From Chloracidobacterium sp. (GTDB lineage: Bacteria > Acidobacteriota > Blastocatellia > Pyrinomonadales > Pyrinomonadaceae): 64,000 bases of DNA. The translations under genes and the position numbers were made by a program. Below are positions 35,177-46,120 of the stretch, in pieces (within the stretch, counting starts at the first letter, position 1; the number at the start of each line of letters is the position of its first letter). The stretch lies in assembly GCA_016712045.1 (NCBI GenBank), contig JADJRV010000012.1, positions 108,641-172,640 on the forward strand. Direction: 5' to 3'. Under the pieces are notes generated by a model that was given only the letters and a program-made list of their open reading frames with translations, made no database searches and was not told the DNA's origin.

Positions 35177-36346
35177 TCACGCAGCTTGTCGGCTCGCTCT
35201 TGCTCCCAATACGATCTGCAAAACGATCAGCAACACTACGCTAATTACCAGCACATACATCCCTGAGTTGAGGCTGCCTGTGCGGTCGGAGATAAATCCG
35301 ATGAGCCAGGTCGAACCTGCGGCTCCGAGCGTGCCGGCGATAAATAGCGGCGTCGAGCGGCGGCTGGCGGACGGGCCGAATGTTTTGTAGAACCGCGAGA
35401 CGTTTGTCGGGAATATCCATGACGTACCAAATCCGGCGATGGTCGCACCAGCACTCAGACCCAACACGGTACCCGCAGACAGGACGACTACCATTCCGAT
35501 CAAGATTAGTCCGAGACCGAGCAGCAGCATTTTGTTTTCATTGAGAAAGCGAAACAGCACAGGTGCGACACCGCGGCCGATCACAAAAAACAGAAAATAG
35601 AGCAGCGTTGGCGAGACCCAATGGACGAGCGGTTCGCCTTCGAGACGCCCGGTATATGTCGTCAGCCAGCCACCGATACCGCTTTCGAAACCAACGTGGA
35701 TGAGGTTGAACAGAGCGATCATCCACGCGATCGGCTGTCGCCAGATCGGCGTTATCTCACGGCCGTCAGTCTCAGCGGTCGTTTGATGTATCGTCTCAAA
35801 ATCGCGATTTACGAACAGCAGTAACAGCGACGCGATCAGTATCGGAAACGCGAGTATCACAGTCGTCGCTCCGACGCTTTCAGGCGTACTAAATATATCG
35901 ACGAACGGTTTGCAGACGATGGCGCCGACACCCCAACAAAAATTGAGGACGCTGAGAGCGGACCCCGAGCGTTCTGGGTTTAGCTCGAGCACGAGCATAT
36001 TTATTGACGGCAAAGTCATGCCGATGCCGATGCCATTTATCAAAAATCCGATGAGGCAAACGGAAAAGAGATCGACGTTCATCAGTAGAATGCCGGCTAC
36101 CATCAGAACGCCGCCGACTATGGATGCGGCGAGATAGCTGTTGCGTCGGGCAAAGCGGCTGGTGAAATAAGTGCCCGCGATCGACCCGGCAAATTGCGCC
36201 GGGAAAAAGTAGCTCACCTGTAGATCGCTGAGCGAAAAATGCCTCGCAAACACAGGTAAAACCTGGCCGATCAGTACCGTGACGATGCCCGACAGGAAAA
36301 ATAGTATGTGCAGGACGATCCTAAGAAATCGATGGGTTTGCGGCAT
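35177..36346 (-). CDS. Major facilitator superfamily transporter
   Basis: 389 aa from the ATG at 36346 (MPQTHRFLRIVLHILFFLSG). The open frame extends to 36472, but that part translates the GGACCAAG decamer repeat and is not credible. About 12 hydrophobic helices; the loop 2-3 region reads FTSRFARRNSYLAASIVGG and there is a large central loop around NRDFETIHQTTAETDGREI. Substrate unknown; the sequence resembles fucose/sugar or drug MFS permeases only at superfamily level. Divergent from ribBA. Confidence 0.85.
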   Translation of the reverse strand: MPQTHRFLRIVLHILFFLSGIVTVLIGQVLPVFARHFSLSDLQVSYFFPAQFAGSIAGTYFTSRFARRNSYLAASIVGGVLMVAGILLMNVDLFSVCLIGFLINGIGIGMTLPSINMLVLELNPERSGSALSVLNFCWGVGAIVCKPFVDIFSTPESVGATTVILAFPILIASLLLLFVNRDFETIHQTTAETDGREITPIWRQPIAWMIALFNLIHVGFESGIGGWLTTYTGRLEGEPLVHWVSPTLLYFLFFVIGRGVAPVLFRFLNENKMLLLGLGLILIGMVVVLSAGTVLGLSAGATIAGFGTSWIFPTNVSRFYKTFGPSASRRSTPLFIAGTLGAAGSTWLIGFISDRTGSLNSGMYVLVISVVLLIVLQIVLGARASRQAA

Positions 36347-36414
36347 AAAAAGGTATTGTGACAGGTCGAAACCGCGTGTTAAAGCCGAGAGTTGTTTTCG
36401 CCCGCTAGCGACCT

Positions 36415-36474
36415 TTGGTCCGGTCCGGACCAGGTGGACCAAGGTGGACCAAGGTGGACCAAGGTGGACCAAGA
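36415..36474. repeat. GGTCC-palindrome decamer repeat, copy 2
   Basis: TTTGGTCCGGTCCGGACCAG followed by tandem GTGGACCAAG decamers (four near-identical). Lies between divergent MFS and ribBA genes, the only one of three copies at a 5' side. Confidence 0.9.
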
Positions 36475-36575
36475 GGCTCTCGATCTAATATTCGCTTAAA
36501 TCACGCCGATTCGATAAAATCTAATCAATATGTCGGTTACGGCGCGTTAGATCGCCGGTTTTGAGTAGTAAAAAG

Positions 36576-37709
36576 ATGCCGCTTTCCACTATCGAAGACG
36601 CCGCCCGCGACATTCGCGAGGGCCGCATGATCATAATCGTCGATGACGAAGACCGCGAAAATGAGGGCGACCTCGTCTGTGCGGCCGAAAAAATCACGCC
36701 TGAGATCGTCAATTTTATGGCAGTCCACGGCCGCGGACTGATCTGTATGCCGCTGACCGAGGAGCGTTGCGATGAGCTACAGCTGTATCCGCAAACCACG
36801 GAAAACACGTCGAGCATGGGTACGGCGTTTACGACGTCGATCGAGGCTCGCGTCGGCGTGACGACCGGCATCTCGGCGGCGGATCGTGCAAAAACCATAT
36901 TGACGGCCGTCGATCCCGCCTCGAAGGCGTCCGACCTAGCACGACCGGGACACGTCTTTCCGCTAAGGGCAAAACGCGGCGGCGTGCTTGTGCGTGTGGG
37001 CCAGACCGAGGCGAGCGTCGATATCGCCCGCATCGCCGGATTGCAGCCGGCGGCTGTTATCTGCGAGATAATGAACGACGACGGCACGATGGCAAGGATG
37101 CCGGAGCTCGAGGTTTTTGCTAAAAAACACGATTTAAAGATCATCTCCGTCGCTGATCTAGTTCGCTATCGAATCGAAAAGGAAACTTTGGTACGCCGCG
37201 TCGTCGAGACCGATCTGCCGACGGCTTACGGCACGTTTCGCACCATTTTGTTTGAAAACGTGATAAACGGCGAAACGCACGTTGCTTTGGCCCTTGGCGA
37301 CGTTTCTAGTGCAACGGAAACGGTGCTTGTTCGCGTCCAAACTGAGAACGTCACGTTTGCAATGTTTGGCGCCAGCCTTGGCGAAGCCGCCGCCGCCATG
37401 CAGGCATCTCTCAAAAAAATATCCGACGCTAAGTGCGGTATCATACTGTATTTACGGCAGAGAGAGAATAATCTAGATCTGGTAAATCAGCTCAAAACAT
37501 ATGCGCTGATGCAGGAAAAACAGGTTGATTTTGCCGCCGCCCGCATCGAGACCGGTTATGGAAAGGTCCACGATTACGGGATCGGTGCACAAATATTAAA
37601 GGACCTCGGCGTGAAAAAGATAAGTCTTTTGACTAATCATCCGCCAAAGATCAGCGCTCTTGAGGCGTACGATCTGGAGATCGTAGAGACCGTAGATCTG
37701 ACTTCCTAA
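36576..37709 (+). CDS. ribBA: RibBA-type 3,4-dihydroxy-2-butanone 4-phosphate synthase with degenerate GTP cyclohydrolase II domain
   Basis: 377 aa from the ATG at 36576. The N-terminal RibB domain (about 1-200) is complete: IIIVDDEDRENEGDLVCAAE, HGRGLICMPLTEERC, TAFTTSIEARVGVTTGISAA, RPGHVFPLRAKRGGV, TEASVDIARIAG. It makes the butanone phosphate for riboflavin. The C-terminal RibA domain keeps ILYLRQ and DYGIGAQILKDLGVKKISLL, but the three zinc Cys are gone: HSEC is QTEN and the RCDC position is not Cys, and EGRGIGL is RENNLDL. So this half is very likely inactive, like RibBX-type proteins. tamB starts 2 bp later. Confidence 0.92.
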   Translation: MPLSTIEDAARDIREGRMIIIVDDEDRENEGDLVCAAEKITPEIVNFMAVHGRGLICMPLTEERCDELQLYPQTTENTSSMGTAFTTSIEARVGVTTGISAADRAKTILTAVDPASKASDLARPGHVFPLRAKRGGVLVRVGQTEASVDIARIAGLQPAAVICEIMNDDGTMARMPELEVFAKKHDLKIISVADLVRYRIEKETLVRRVVETDLPTAYGTFRTILFENVINGETHVALALGDVSSATETVLVRVQTENVTFAMFGASLGEAAAAMQASLKKISDAKCGIILYLRQRENNLDLVNQLKTYALMQEKQVDFAAARIETGYGKVHDYGIGAQILKDLGVKKISLLTNHPPKISALEAYDLEIVETVDLTS

Positions 37710-37711
37710 TA

Positions 37712-40700
37712 ATGGCCAGCAGCGACAACGAAAAAAGTGAATTGGCGAGCGACCAGCCGACCGGCGGGAGCAGTTTTTTCAGGCGACGAAATGTGTTTGT
37801 CGCCGTCGGCGTCGTCTTGCTCGGCGTACTGCTCACGGTCGTGATCGCGGTAATAATGTTTCGTGCCGGTGTTTTTGACACATATACTAAGAACCAATTC
37901 ACCGCCAAGCTTGCCGATATCGGTATCGATTTTAAGGCGGACGTTTTCCGCGTCAGGGCATCTCCGCTCGAACTCGAACTCAAAAACGCAACATTTAACG
38001 ACAAGACAACGGGCGAAAAGCTCTTTTTTATCCGCGATGCTCATTTGGGATGACGATCGTCGATCTTTTTGCTCTGAGGATGAGCCGCGATATCAACATC
38101 GAAAAGACCGACATCAGCGGTGCCGAGGTTTGGGTCAAATTTGACGAGAACGGCAAGTCAAATTTTGCAAATCTCAAGATCGTCGAGGATCAGGCGGGTT
38201 CGGCGGTAAATTTTAAGTACGACTCCGTCAAATTTTCGCTCACCGACAGTGTCGTCCATTTTGGCGATGTAACGCGAAAGATATCTGCGGATGCGAATAA
38301 CATCGCGTTTTTGCTCTCGCCGATGGAAATGACAGCGCTCGGCGAGCCGAAACGGTACAGTTTTGACTTTACCTCCAAAGATTCGAATTTTGTCTACGAC
38401 ACCAATACGGTCGAGCAGATCAATATCAAAGCCGTCGGCATTGCCGATGACAAAGGTGCCGAGCTGACAAGCCTCGAACTCCGAACGCCGATCGGCGAAT
38501 CATATCTTTCGGGAAACCTGACCGACTGGGCGGCCCCAAAATACAATTTTGACATTCAGTCGTCGGTCGACATGACTCAGGCGTCGAGCATTTTTATGAG
38601 CGGCACGCCGATCGTGGGCGTCGGTAATTTTAAGGGCAAAGTCACCGGCGAAGGCGAAAATTATCACATTGAGGGCAGTGCGGATGCCGCATCTTTGCGT
38701 GCTGCGGGTATTTCTCTCAAGGCCTTGAACGTTGCGGCGACGGTCGAGGGGACGAATTCAAACTACACGGCGAACGGCACCGCTATCGCTGAAATGATGA
38801 CCTTTGACGATTTTCGTATCGATCTGGTCAAAATGGCGGGTAACGTTCGCGGCAGCGGCACGGATTTTCGCTGGGTTGGCGAACTGCAGGCGGCGGCGGC
38901 AAAAACCAAGTCGATGACCATCGGCGGATTATATCTGTCTGACGCTCTGGCGGAATATAAGGACAAGCAGTTTCGAGCCGAGGTCGGTAACGGGCGGGCG
39001 AAAAAGTTTGCGATCGGCGATACTGAGTTTGCCGATCTGACCGCACGAAACCTGAGGCTTTCGACGCCAAACGGCGGGATGAATTTGACCTCGACAAGTG
39101 CGGCAGCGAGGTCTTTCTCGACGACCGATTACAAGCTAAACAATGTTACGGGCAGAAACGTCCGTGTCAAGAACGGCAACGGCAGGACGAGCGTCGATGT
39201 TGATGGGCTCCGTTCGGACAATGCGGAGTTTAAGGGCAACAGACTAAAGAACGTTTCGGCGGATAAATTTAACTTTACCGACCTGCCCAATTCGACCGAG
39301 CTAACGGCACAAAATCTGCGGGCTGACCGTCTCGACGCTAACGGCGTCGTCATTGGCGGGCTCGATGCGCCGATGGTCGAGCTAAATGACAATGGCACCA
39401 CGACGGTCATTTATGCCGACAAGCTGCGTGTCGCAAAGATCGACGCAGGCTCCGCGATACTCGGCAGCCTCAATATCGGCGGCGTCCGCCTCACCATCCG
39501 CCAGGGCCGCGTCGAAGGACGGACGAATGATATCGACGCCGGAAAGGTGACTTTGGCAAAAACCAAAAGCTTGCCCGAAGGTGGATCGTTAGATGCGGTC
39601 AAGCTCACGAAGCCCGTCTTTGTCCTCGAACCGTCCGGCCGATATCGGGCGTCGGCGGATATGAGTCTCGGCGGCGGTGCGGTCGGGAGTATTGCTCTCG
39701 GAGCCGCGACGGCAAAGGTCGATGTCAATAACGACCGCGTTGCTTTGAACGATCTGACCGCCGCAGTGATGAACGGCAGCCTCAACGGCTCGGCCGCGAT
39801 CGCTTTTAACAACCGCACGCAATCAACATTTAACGGCGATTTTGCAAATCTTGATATCGGCAAACTTTTGGCATTGCAGGGCGGACGCGTGATACCGCTT
39901 GAGGGCGAGACGACGGGGCGTGTTGATATTACATTTGCAGGGACCAATTTTCGTACGGCGAGCGGCACTGTCAATGCGAACATCTCGGCGAACGCCGGAA
40001 ACGCGAGCGGCGGTGCGATACCCGTCAACGGCCAGGTAAAACTGACCGGCGTCAACGGACTATTTAATGTCGATCTCGCCAACCTAAATACAACAGCCAG
40101 CAAGCTGACAGCGACCGGGAAATTTGACCTTAAGGACGAGAATTCTGATCTGACGGTGGCGTTGCGTTCGACCGATGCAAATGAGGTTGACCGTCTGATT
40201 CGTGTTCTGGGCGTATCATCCGAACTCGAAAGCCAGCTCGACTCGATGCAGGTACAGTTTGCCGGGAATCTGACGTTTGACGGCCGTATAACCGGCAATC
40301 TGACCGACCCGGATGTGGACGGGCGGGCTTCGCTTGATTCTCTGGTAATGCGCGGACGCAATGTCGGCAGTGTCTCGACCGACATTCTTGTGACGCCGCT
40401 TGGCACAGATCTCAAGGATGGCAAGCTCCAACAACCTGACGGCGGCAGTGCGGTATTTGCCGTTAATATCCCGAGTGCGATCGCAAACAGCGCGACGGTC
40501 AACGCGACTTTGACGGGCGTGAATATCGGCAACCTGATCGCCGCTCTGCCCATCGAACTGCCCGAACGCATTCGTGATCTTAGCGGCAGCACGACCGGTA
40601 CGGTCGCTTTGAGCGGGCTGCCTGACAAGGCCCAGGGTGAGGTCAATCTAAACGCCGCTAAGGGCACGATCGCCGGTCAATCGTTTGACGATCTGATCGT

Positions 40701-42810
40701 TAAAGCTGTCTTTAGCGGCACGACGATCGATCTGCAGCAGGGCGATATGAAGCTCGGTGCCGGCCGTCTCACCGCTAAGGGAACGTACGACCGCGGGTCG
40801 ACCGCATTTAATTTTGACCTTGGCGGCAATGCGATTCCGCTGCCGCTGCTGGTGGCACTGGCTCCGCCAAACGACGCGATACCTCCGATCACGGGTGATG
40901 TCGATTTTACGGCAAAGGCGACAGGTAATTCCAACTCAACTGCAAGCTACAACGTCAATTTTAGCGGCTCGGCACCAAACGTCTTGGTCAGCGAAAGCTC
41001 GATCGGTAGTGTGAGCTTTAAGGGCACGACGGTCAATCAGATACTCACGGCCGATCTGACCGCCGATCTCAACGGCAACCCGCAGGTGATATCCGCCCTT
41101 ATTAATCTCGGCAATGAGGATCTGCCGTTTATCGTGACTACCGATTTTAACCAGAGCCCGGTCGCTCCGTTCCTGGCGTTTATTCCGCAGCTAAAGACTG
41201 TGCCGATCACTGGAATTGGAACGGGCCGCGTCGAATTTGGCGGCAACCTGTCGCAAATAGACGGCAAAGGCGTCCGAGTTTATTCAGCGGTGGGCTTGAG
41301 CGGAACTGCGGCATTTTCGCAGCTAGCACTACAGATACAGGACACGCCGCTTTCGGCAGCCGAGCCGATAATGATCCGGTTCAACACGACCGAGATCAAT
41401 TTTGAGAACGCCAAATTCTCAGGCGGCGGCTCAAACATGACCATCGCAGGGACCAAGGCTCTGACGGAATCTGGGACGAACAACCTCTCGATCGATGGCC
41501 GGGTGAATATGAATCTGGTCAATCTGTTTACCAAAGACACGTTCTTTTCCGGCTTTGCCGATGCGTCCATGAGACTCGTCGGGCCAAATGCGACGGCGAG
41601 GCTTTCGGGGACGGCCAACCTCGTCAATGCGTCGGTCGCGGCATTTCTTGGTTCGGACAGATTTACATTTGACCGCGTAAACGGACGGGTTATCTTTACG
41701 ACAAACCAGTTTGAGATCGATGAAGCGTCAGGCTATCTCGGTGGCGGTAAATTTATAGCGTCCGGCGGCGGCCTGCTCGAAGGGTTAGCGGTAACGGCGT
41801 ACAATTTTTCACTCAACGGTACTAATGTCACCGTCCCTCTGCCAAAAGATTTTCTGACAACGGGCGATGCACGGCTTGAGATATCGGCGCGCCGTGAGCC
41901 GGGAACGACCGCGCTGATACCGACCATACGCGGACGTGTGTTTGCCCGCCGCAGTCTCTACTCAAAAGATATCGACCTTGCAAATATCGTCAGCGGACGC
42001 CGTGATGTCACACTCTCATCGAGCAACGGAGGTGGAGCCTCGCCAAGGTTTGACCTCGTTATCGAGGGCCGCGATGCTCTCGTCGTTAGAAACAATGTCG
42101 CCGATCTGACGGCGTCGGTGTCACTAGTGCTGACTGGTGATGCGTCCGATCCGCGGATCACCGGCCGCATTACGGCAAATAGCGGCACGATCTTTTTCCG
42201 CAAAGACCGCTATGTCGTTCAGCGAGGTGTCTTAGAGTTTCCGCCCGACACCGCTTTTGAACCGATCATCAATCTGCAGGCCGAGAGCGATATCGGCGGT
42301 TATCAGGTTTTTGTCGATCTCTCTGGGCCGCTAAAAGATTCTGAGCAACTTACGGCGACGGTCAGGTCAAGCCCGGCTTTGCCGCAAGCCGATGTCGTGT
42401 CGTTGATAACAACCGGTAATCTCGCTAACACCGGCGGCGGCATCCCGACCCTCGCCCAGGGCGGTATTAATACGGCGGCTGAGATCTTAACCGATTCGAT
42501 TATTAATAACCCCGTGCGAAAGGCGACGGACAAGTTATTTGGCCTGAATGTTTTTGAGATCGACCCGATCATTTCCGGCCAGAGGGCAAACCCGACGGCT
42601 CGTCTGACGGTCGGACGCCAGATAAACAACAACCTGCGTGTGACGTATTCGGCCAATCTTTCGCAGGACCAAAATCAGGTGCTGGCGTTTGAATACCGCG
42701 TGTCTAACAAGCTGTCGTTTGTCGCCCAGTACGAGCAGCGGCCGCTGAGCAATGTGACGCGGGCACGCAACAATTTTAGTTTTGAGGTTCGTTTTAGAAA
42801 GAGGTTTTAG
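37712..42810 (+). CDS. tamB: TamB/AsmA-like inner-membrane bridge protein (one frameshift)
   Basis: Corrected length about 1699 aa. Short cytoplasmic N-terminus, one membrane helix at about 29-51 (VFVAVGVVLLGVLLTVVIAV), then a very long repetitive beta-helical region and a C-terminal TamB/DUF490 domain (FRKDRYVVQRGVLEFPPD, PDTAFEPIINLQAESDIGGY, LTVGRQINNNLRVTYSANLS) ending in Phe. TamB-like proteins form a lipid-conducting groove from inner to outer membrane and partner with Omp85 proteins. The junction at 38047-38049 (GGG) reads ATGA; adding one G makes IRDAHLGMTIVDLFALRM continuous. Two overlapping genes is the alternative, but the helix-to-AsmA boundary argues for one. Confidence 0.88.
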
Positions 42811-42843
42811 CAATAGCTGCGGATGAGTCTGCCCGTCAAAAAC

Positions 42844-45800
42844 ATGCCGAAAACAATACGTCTTATAAGGGCGTTTTTTGGCGTGGCCGTCATCCTCGTT
42901 TGCTCGCTTGCGGCGGTTGCTCAGAGCCAATACGACAAACAGCGGATCGATAGCATCGAGATCAATTTTGGCGGCACCCAGGCAAACTTGCCGCTCGCCG
43001 ACCAGTATCGCCTGCTTGTGAAAGATGCTCTCGGGCCGGTCTATTCTGCTCCTCGGATCCGCGATGCGATCGATGCTCTTTACTCAACACGGCGTGTCGA
43101 TACGATCACCGTTGCGGCGACGCTCAATAGTTCGGGCGGCGTTGATCTGCGGTTTGACGTCAAGCGAAAGACACAGGCCGAAAAGGTAACGGTCGTCGTC
43201 GGCACCACCATCGGGGACAAGGTGCTCGAACAAGACCTACTCTTTAAGCTCAACCTGCTCACGCCCGGAACGGCGATCACTGATCAGACCTTGCGATCAA
43301 ACGCCGATGAGATACTCGATTACCTGCGCGAACGCGGCTTTTATCAATCTGAGGTCACATACGAGCGCCGGCCGCTGCAAAATGAGAACGAGGTCGGCGT
43401 GACGTTTCGCGTGATGCCAAACGCCCAGGCCAAGGTCGAGACGTTTGATATCAAGATCGACGGCTACAGCAAAACCATCAAACCCGGCGACCTCAAACTA
43501 AAAGTAGGCGGTAATTATTCCCGCGAACGGCTGGTTGCCGATCTCGCGAAGATCCGCGAGATCTTGCGTGAGGACGATTTTTTTGCCGCAGCTCGACGAG
43601 CCTCGTATCGTTTATGACAGCGATAAAAACACAGTCGCGATCGAGCTAAAGGGCAAGGTCGGCCCCGCCGTGACCGTCAAGATCGAGACCGAAAAGGGTA
43701 AACCGAGCAACTCAACGCTAAATAAGCTGCTGCCGATCAAACGCGACGGGTCGCTCGATTACGCCACGATCGTCGAGGGCGAACGCCGGCTAGAGAATTA
43801 CTATCAGGAACAGGGATATTTCTTTGCCAACGTCACGCCCTATTGCTCGGTAGAGCCGGGGTTGAACGATAACGAAAACAATCCGCTCGCAAACGGCACG
43901 ACGTTTTTATGCTCGTTTCTCGGTAGCGAAGACCTGATGGGTCGCGCGGTCGAGGTCACTTATAAGGTCGATCTCGATCGCCGTTTGACACTATCAAAGA
44001 TGCGCGTTCGCGGCACGGATAAACTGACGATCGAGGATATCCAGACCGTTTTGGGCTCGCGTGTTGCTAGCTTGCTCGGTGTCGTGCCGCTGCTCGGTTA
44101 CGGCCGCGGATACACGAGCGCGGCGATCCTTGAGGAAGACGTGGCGACCGTCAAATCGCTAATGAACGAGCTTGGTTATCGCGATGCCGTTGTTTATGCA
44201 AATCAGGGTGTATCGACGGACGGCGAGGACCTGATCATTACATTTATGGTCGAGGAAGGCTTGCCGACCGTCGTCAGTGAAGTCAACATAATTGGCAACA
44301 CGGCCATCGACACGGCCCGGCTAATGGGCGAACTGCCGGTACTCGCGGGGCGAAATTATTCGCGGGCCCGCCTGCGCAACGCCGTGCAAAAACTGTCGCA
44401 ATATTACTCGGCCCAGGGTTATTACGACGCTAAGGTCACGTCAAAGTTTGTCGACACGCCCACCACACCGGGTGCCGATAAACGCGAGGTCACGATCGAG
44501 CTCAAGGTCGAGAACGAGGGTAAAAAGGTCCGTATCAACCAGGTGCTGATCAATGGCGATATCCGAACAAAGCAATCGGCGATCCGACGTGCTCTGACGC
44601 TGACAGATGGCGATCTGTTGCGGGCGACCGACATCTATACGAGCGAGCAAAATCTGTATGGCACGGACGCTTTTTCACGCGTCGATGTCAAACCTATCTC
44701 AAAGGGCGACGGCCCTAACGGCGAACGCCTGACCGACGTCATCGTCAATGTCGAGGAACAGCCCGCCCGGCTCGCGACCTATGGCGGCGGTTATTCGACC
44801 GATGTCGGTGCAAACGGATTTTTCGACATTCGCCACGTCAATCTGTTTGGCAATCTGTGGCAGGGCGGCGCCCGCGTCAAGATGAGCCAACGCCAACAGC
44901 TCGTACAATTTGACTTTATCAATCCGCGATTTTTACGTGACGGCGAAAAACGATTTACGCCGCTCACATTAACCGCGCAATACCAGCGTGATACGACGGT
45001 GACGCGGTTTTTCCGTTCGGCTTTCGACAAGGGCACATTTGGCATCGTCCAGCGGCTCGACGCCGATGGAAACCCGATCGACCAATATGGTGTCAATGTC
45101 AATAGCCCGACACTCAACCGTCTTTCGCTGACCGCCGAGACCAGCCGGACCATCAGCCGGAAAAACCGCAGCTTGGTATTTCTGCGGTACCGCTTTGAGG
45201 ACGTACGGCTTTACAACATCGAGAGCCTCCTGATCAAAGATCTGCTCGAACCGGATTCAAAGATCCGTATTTCCGGTTTTGGGCTGACGTTTGTCCGAGA
45301 TACGCGAAAAAACTGCTCGGTCAAATATTCGCTACTTGACCTGATCGCGAAGGGTGAGCCGTCCGAGCCGTGCCGCTATAATGCCAGCGATCCGACAAAG
45401 GGCGCTTTCCTCACGGCTGACTACAACGTCTCGCTGCCACAGATGGGTGCGAACATCGGTTTTCACAAGTTTCAAACGAGCTACAATATTTACCACACCA
45501 TCCGACAGCTCAATAACACCACGTTTGCCGGACGTGCATTGATCGGCTTAGCGACCGTTTTTTCGGGCGGTGACCGTTTTACCGGCTCACAATATCCGTC
45601 GCTCAATGGCCTATTGCCGATCAGCGAGCGATTTTTTGCCGGCGGTGCAAACAGCTTGCGCGGATTTGATTTCGAAGAGGCGGGGCCGCGTGTCGCTGTC
45701 GTGCCAACGGGAACATATCGTGACAGCAACGGAAATCCTATCTTTCTCGAACCTTTCACCGTGCCGTTTGGCGGCAATGCCATCGCGGTCGTAAATCTCG

Positions 45801-46120
45801 AGGCTCGCATACCCATTACCAGATCGATCCGTGCGGTGCCGTTCTACGACGGCGGTAACGTCTTTCGCCGTGTGAGCGACATCTTTAGGCCGCCCACATA
45901 TCCGCCGGGAAACGTCGAGCTGCAAAACCAACGCGCCGTCTGGACGCACACCGTGGGCCTCGGCCTGCGGATCAAAACCCCCGTCGGCGGCGAATTTGGC
46001 ATCGATTACGGCCGTCTGCTAAACCCGCCGCGTTTCCTGATCCCCCAGATCGTCCCCCCAAACGCGATCTACCAACTCCGCCAAGACCACATCCATTTCC
46101 GTTTCTCACAGGCGTTCTAG
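42844..46120 (+). CDS. Omp85-family outer-membrane assembly/translocation protein (one frameshift)
   Basis: Corrected length about 1091 aa. Signal peptide MPKTIRLIRAFFGVAVILVC to AQS, then several POTRA domains (RIRDAIDALYSTRRVDTITV, DEILDYLRERGFYQSEVTYE, and repeats of INQVLINGDIRTKQ type) and a C-terminal 16-strand barrel with FFAGGANSLRGFDFEEAGPR and EFGIDYGRLLN; the last residues HIHFRFSQAF form the beta signal. TamA/BamA-like role with the upstream tamB. A T7 run (43578-43584) carries one extra T: T6 restores REDDFLPQLDEPRIV. Its stop shares CTAG with the larA stop. Confidence 0.88.

Noticed and set aside
37712..38053. A separate small gene ending in an ATGA overlap before tamB
   Set aside because: It holds the membrane helix and the first AsmA-like stretch that TamB proteins need, and one added G makes the sequence continuous. 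A true two-gene split remains possible but less likely.
39411..40667. Long open frame (418 codons) antisense to tamB
   Set aside because: It mirrors the codon pattern of the sense gene, has no ribosome site and its translation is Arg/Ser/Pro-rich low-complexity typical of antisense shadows.
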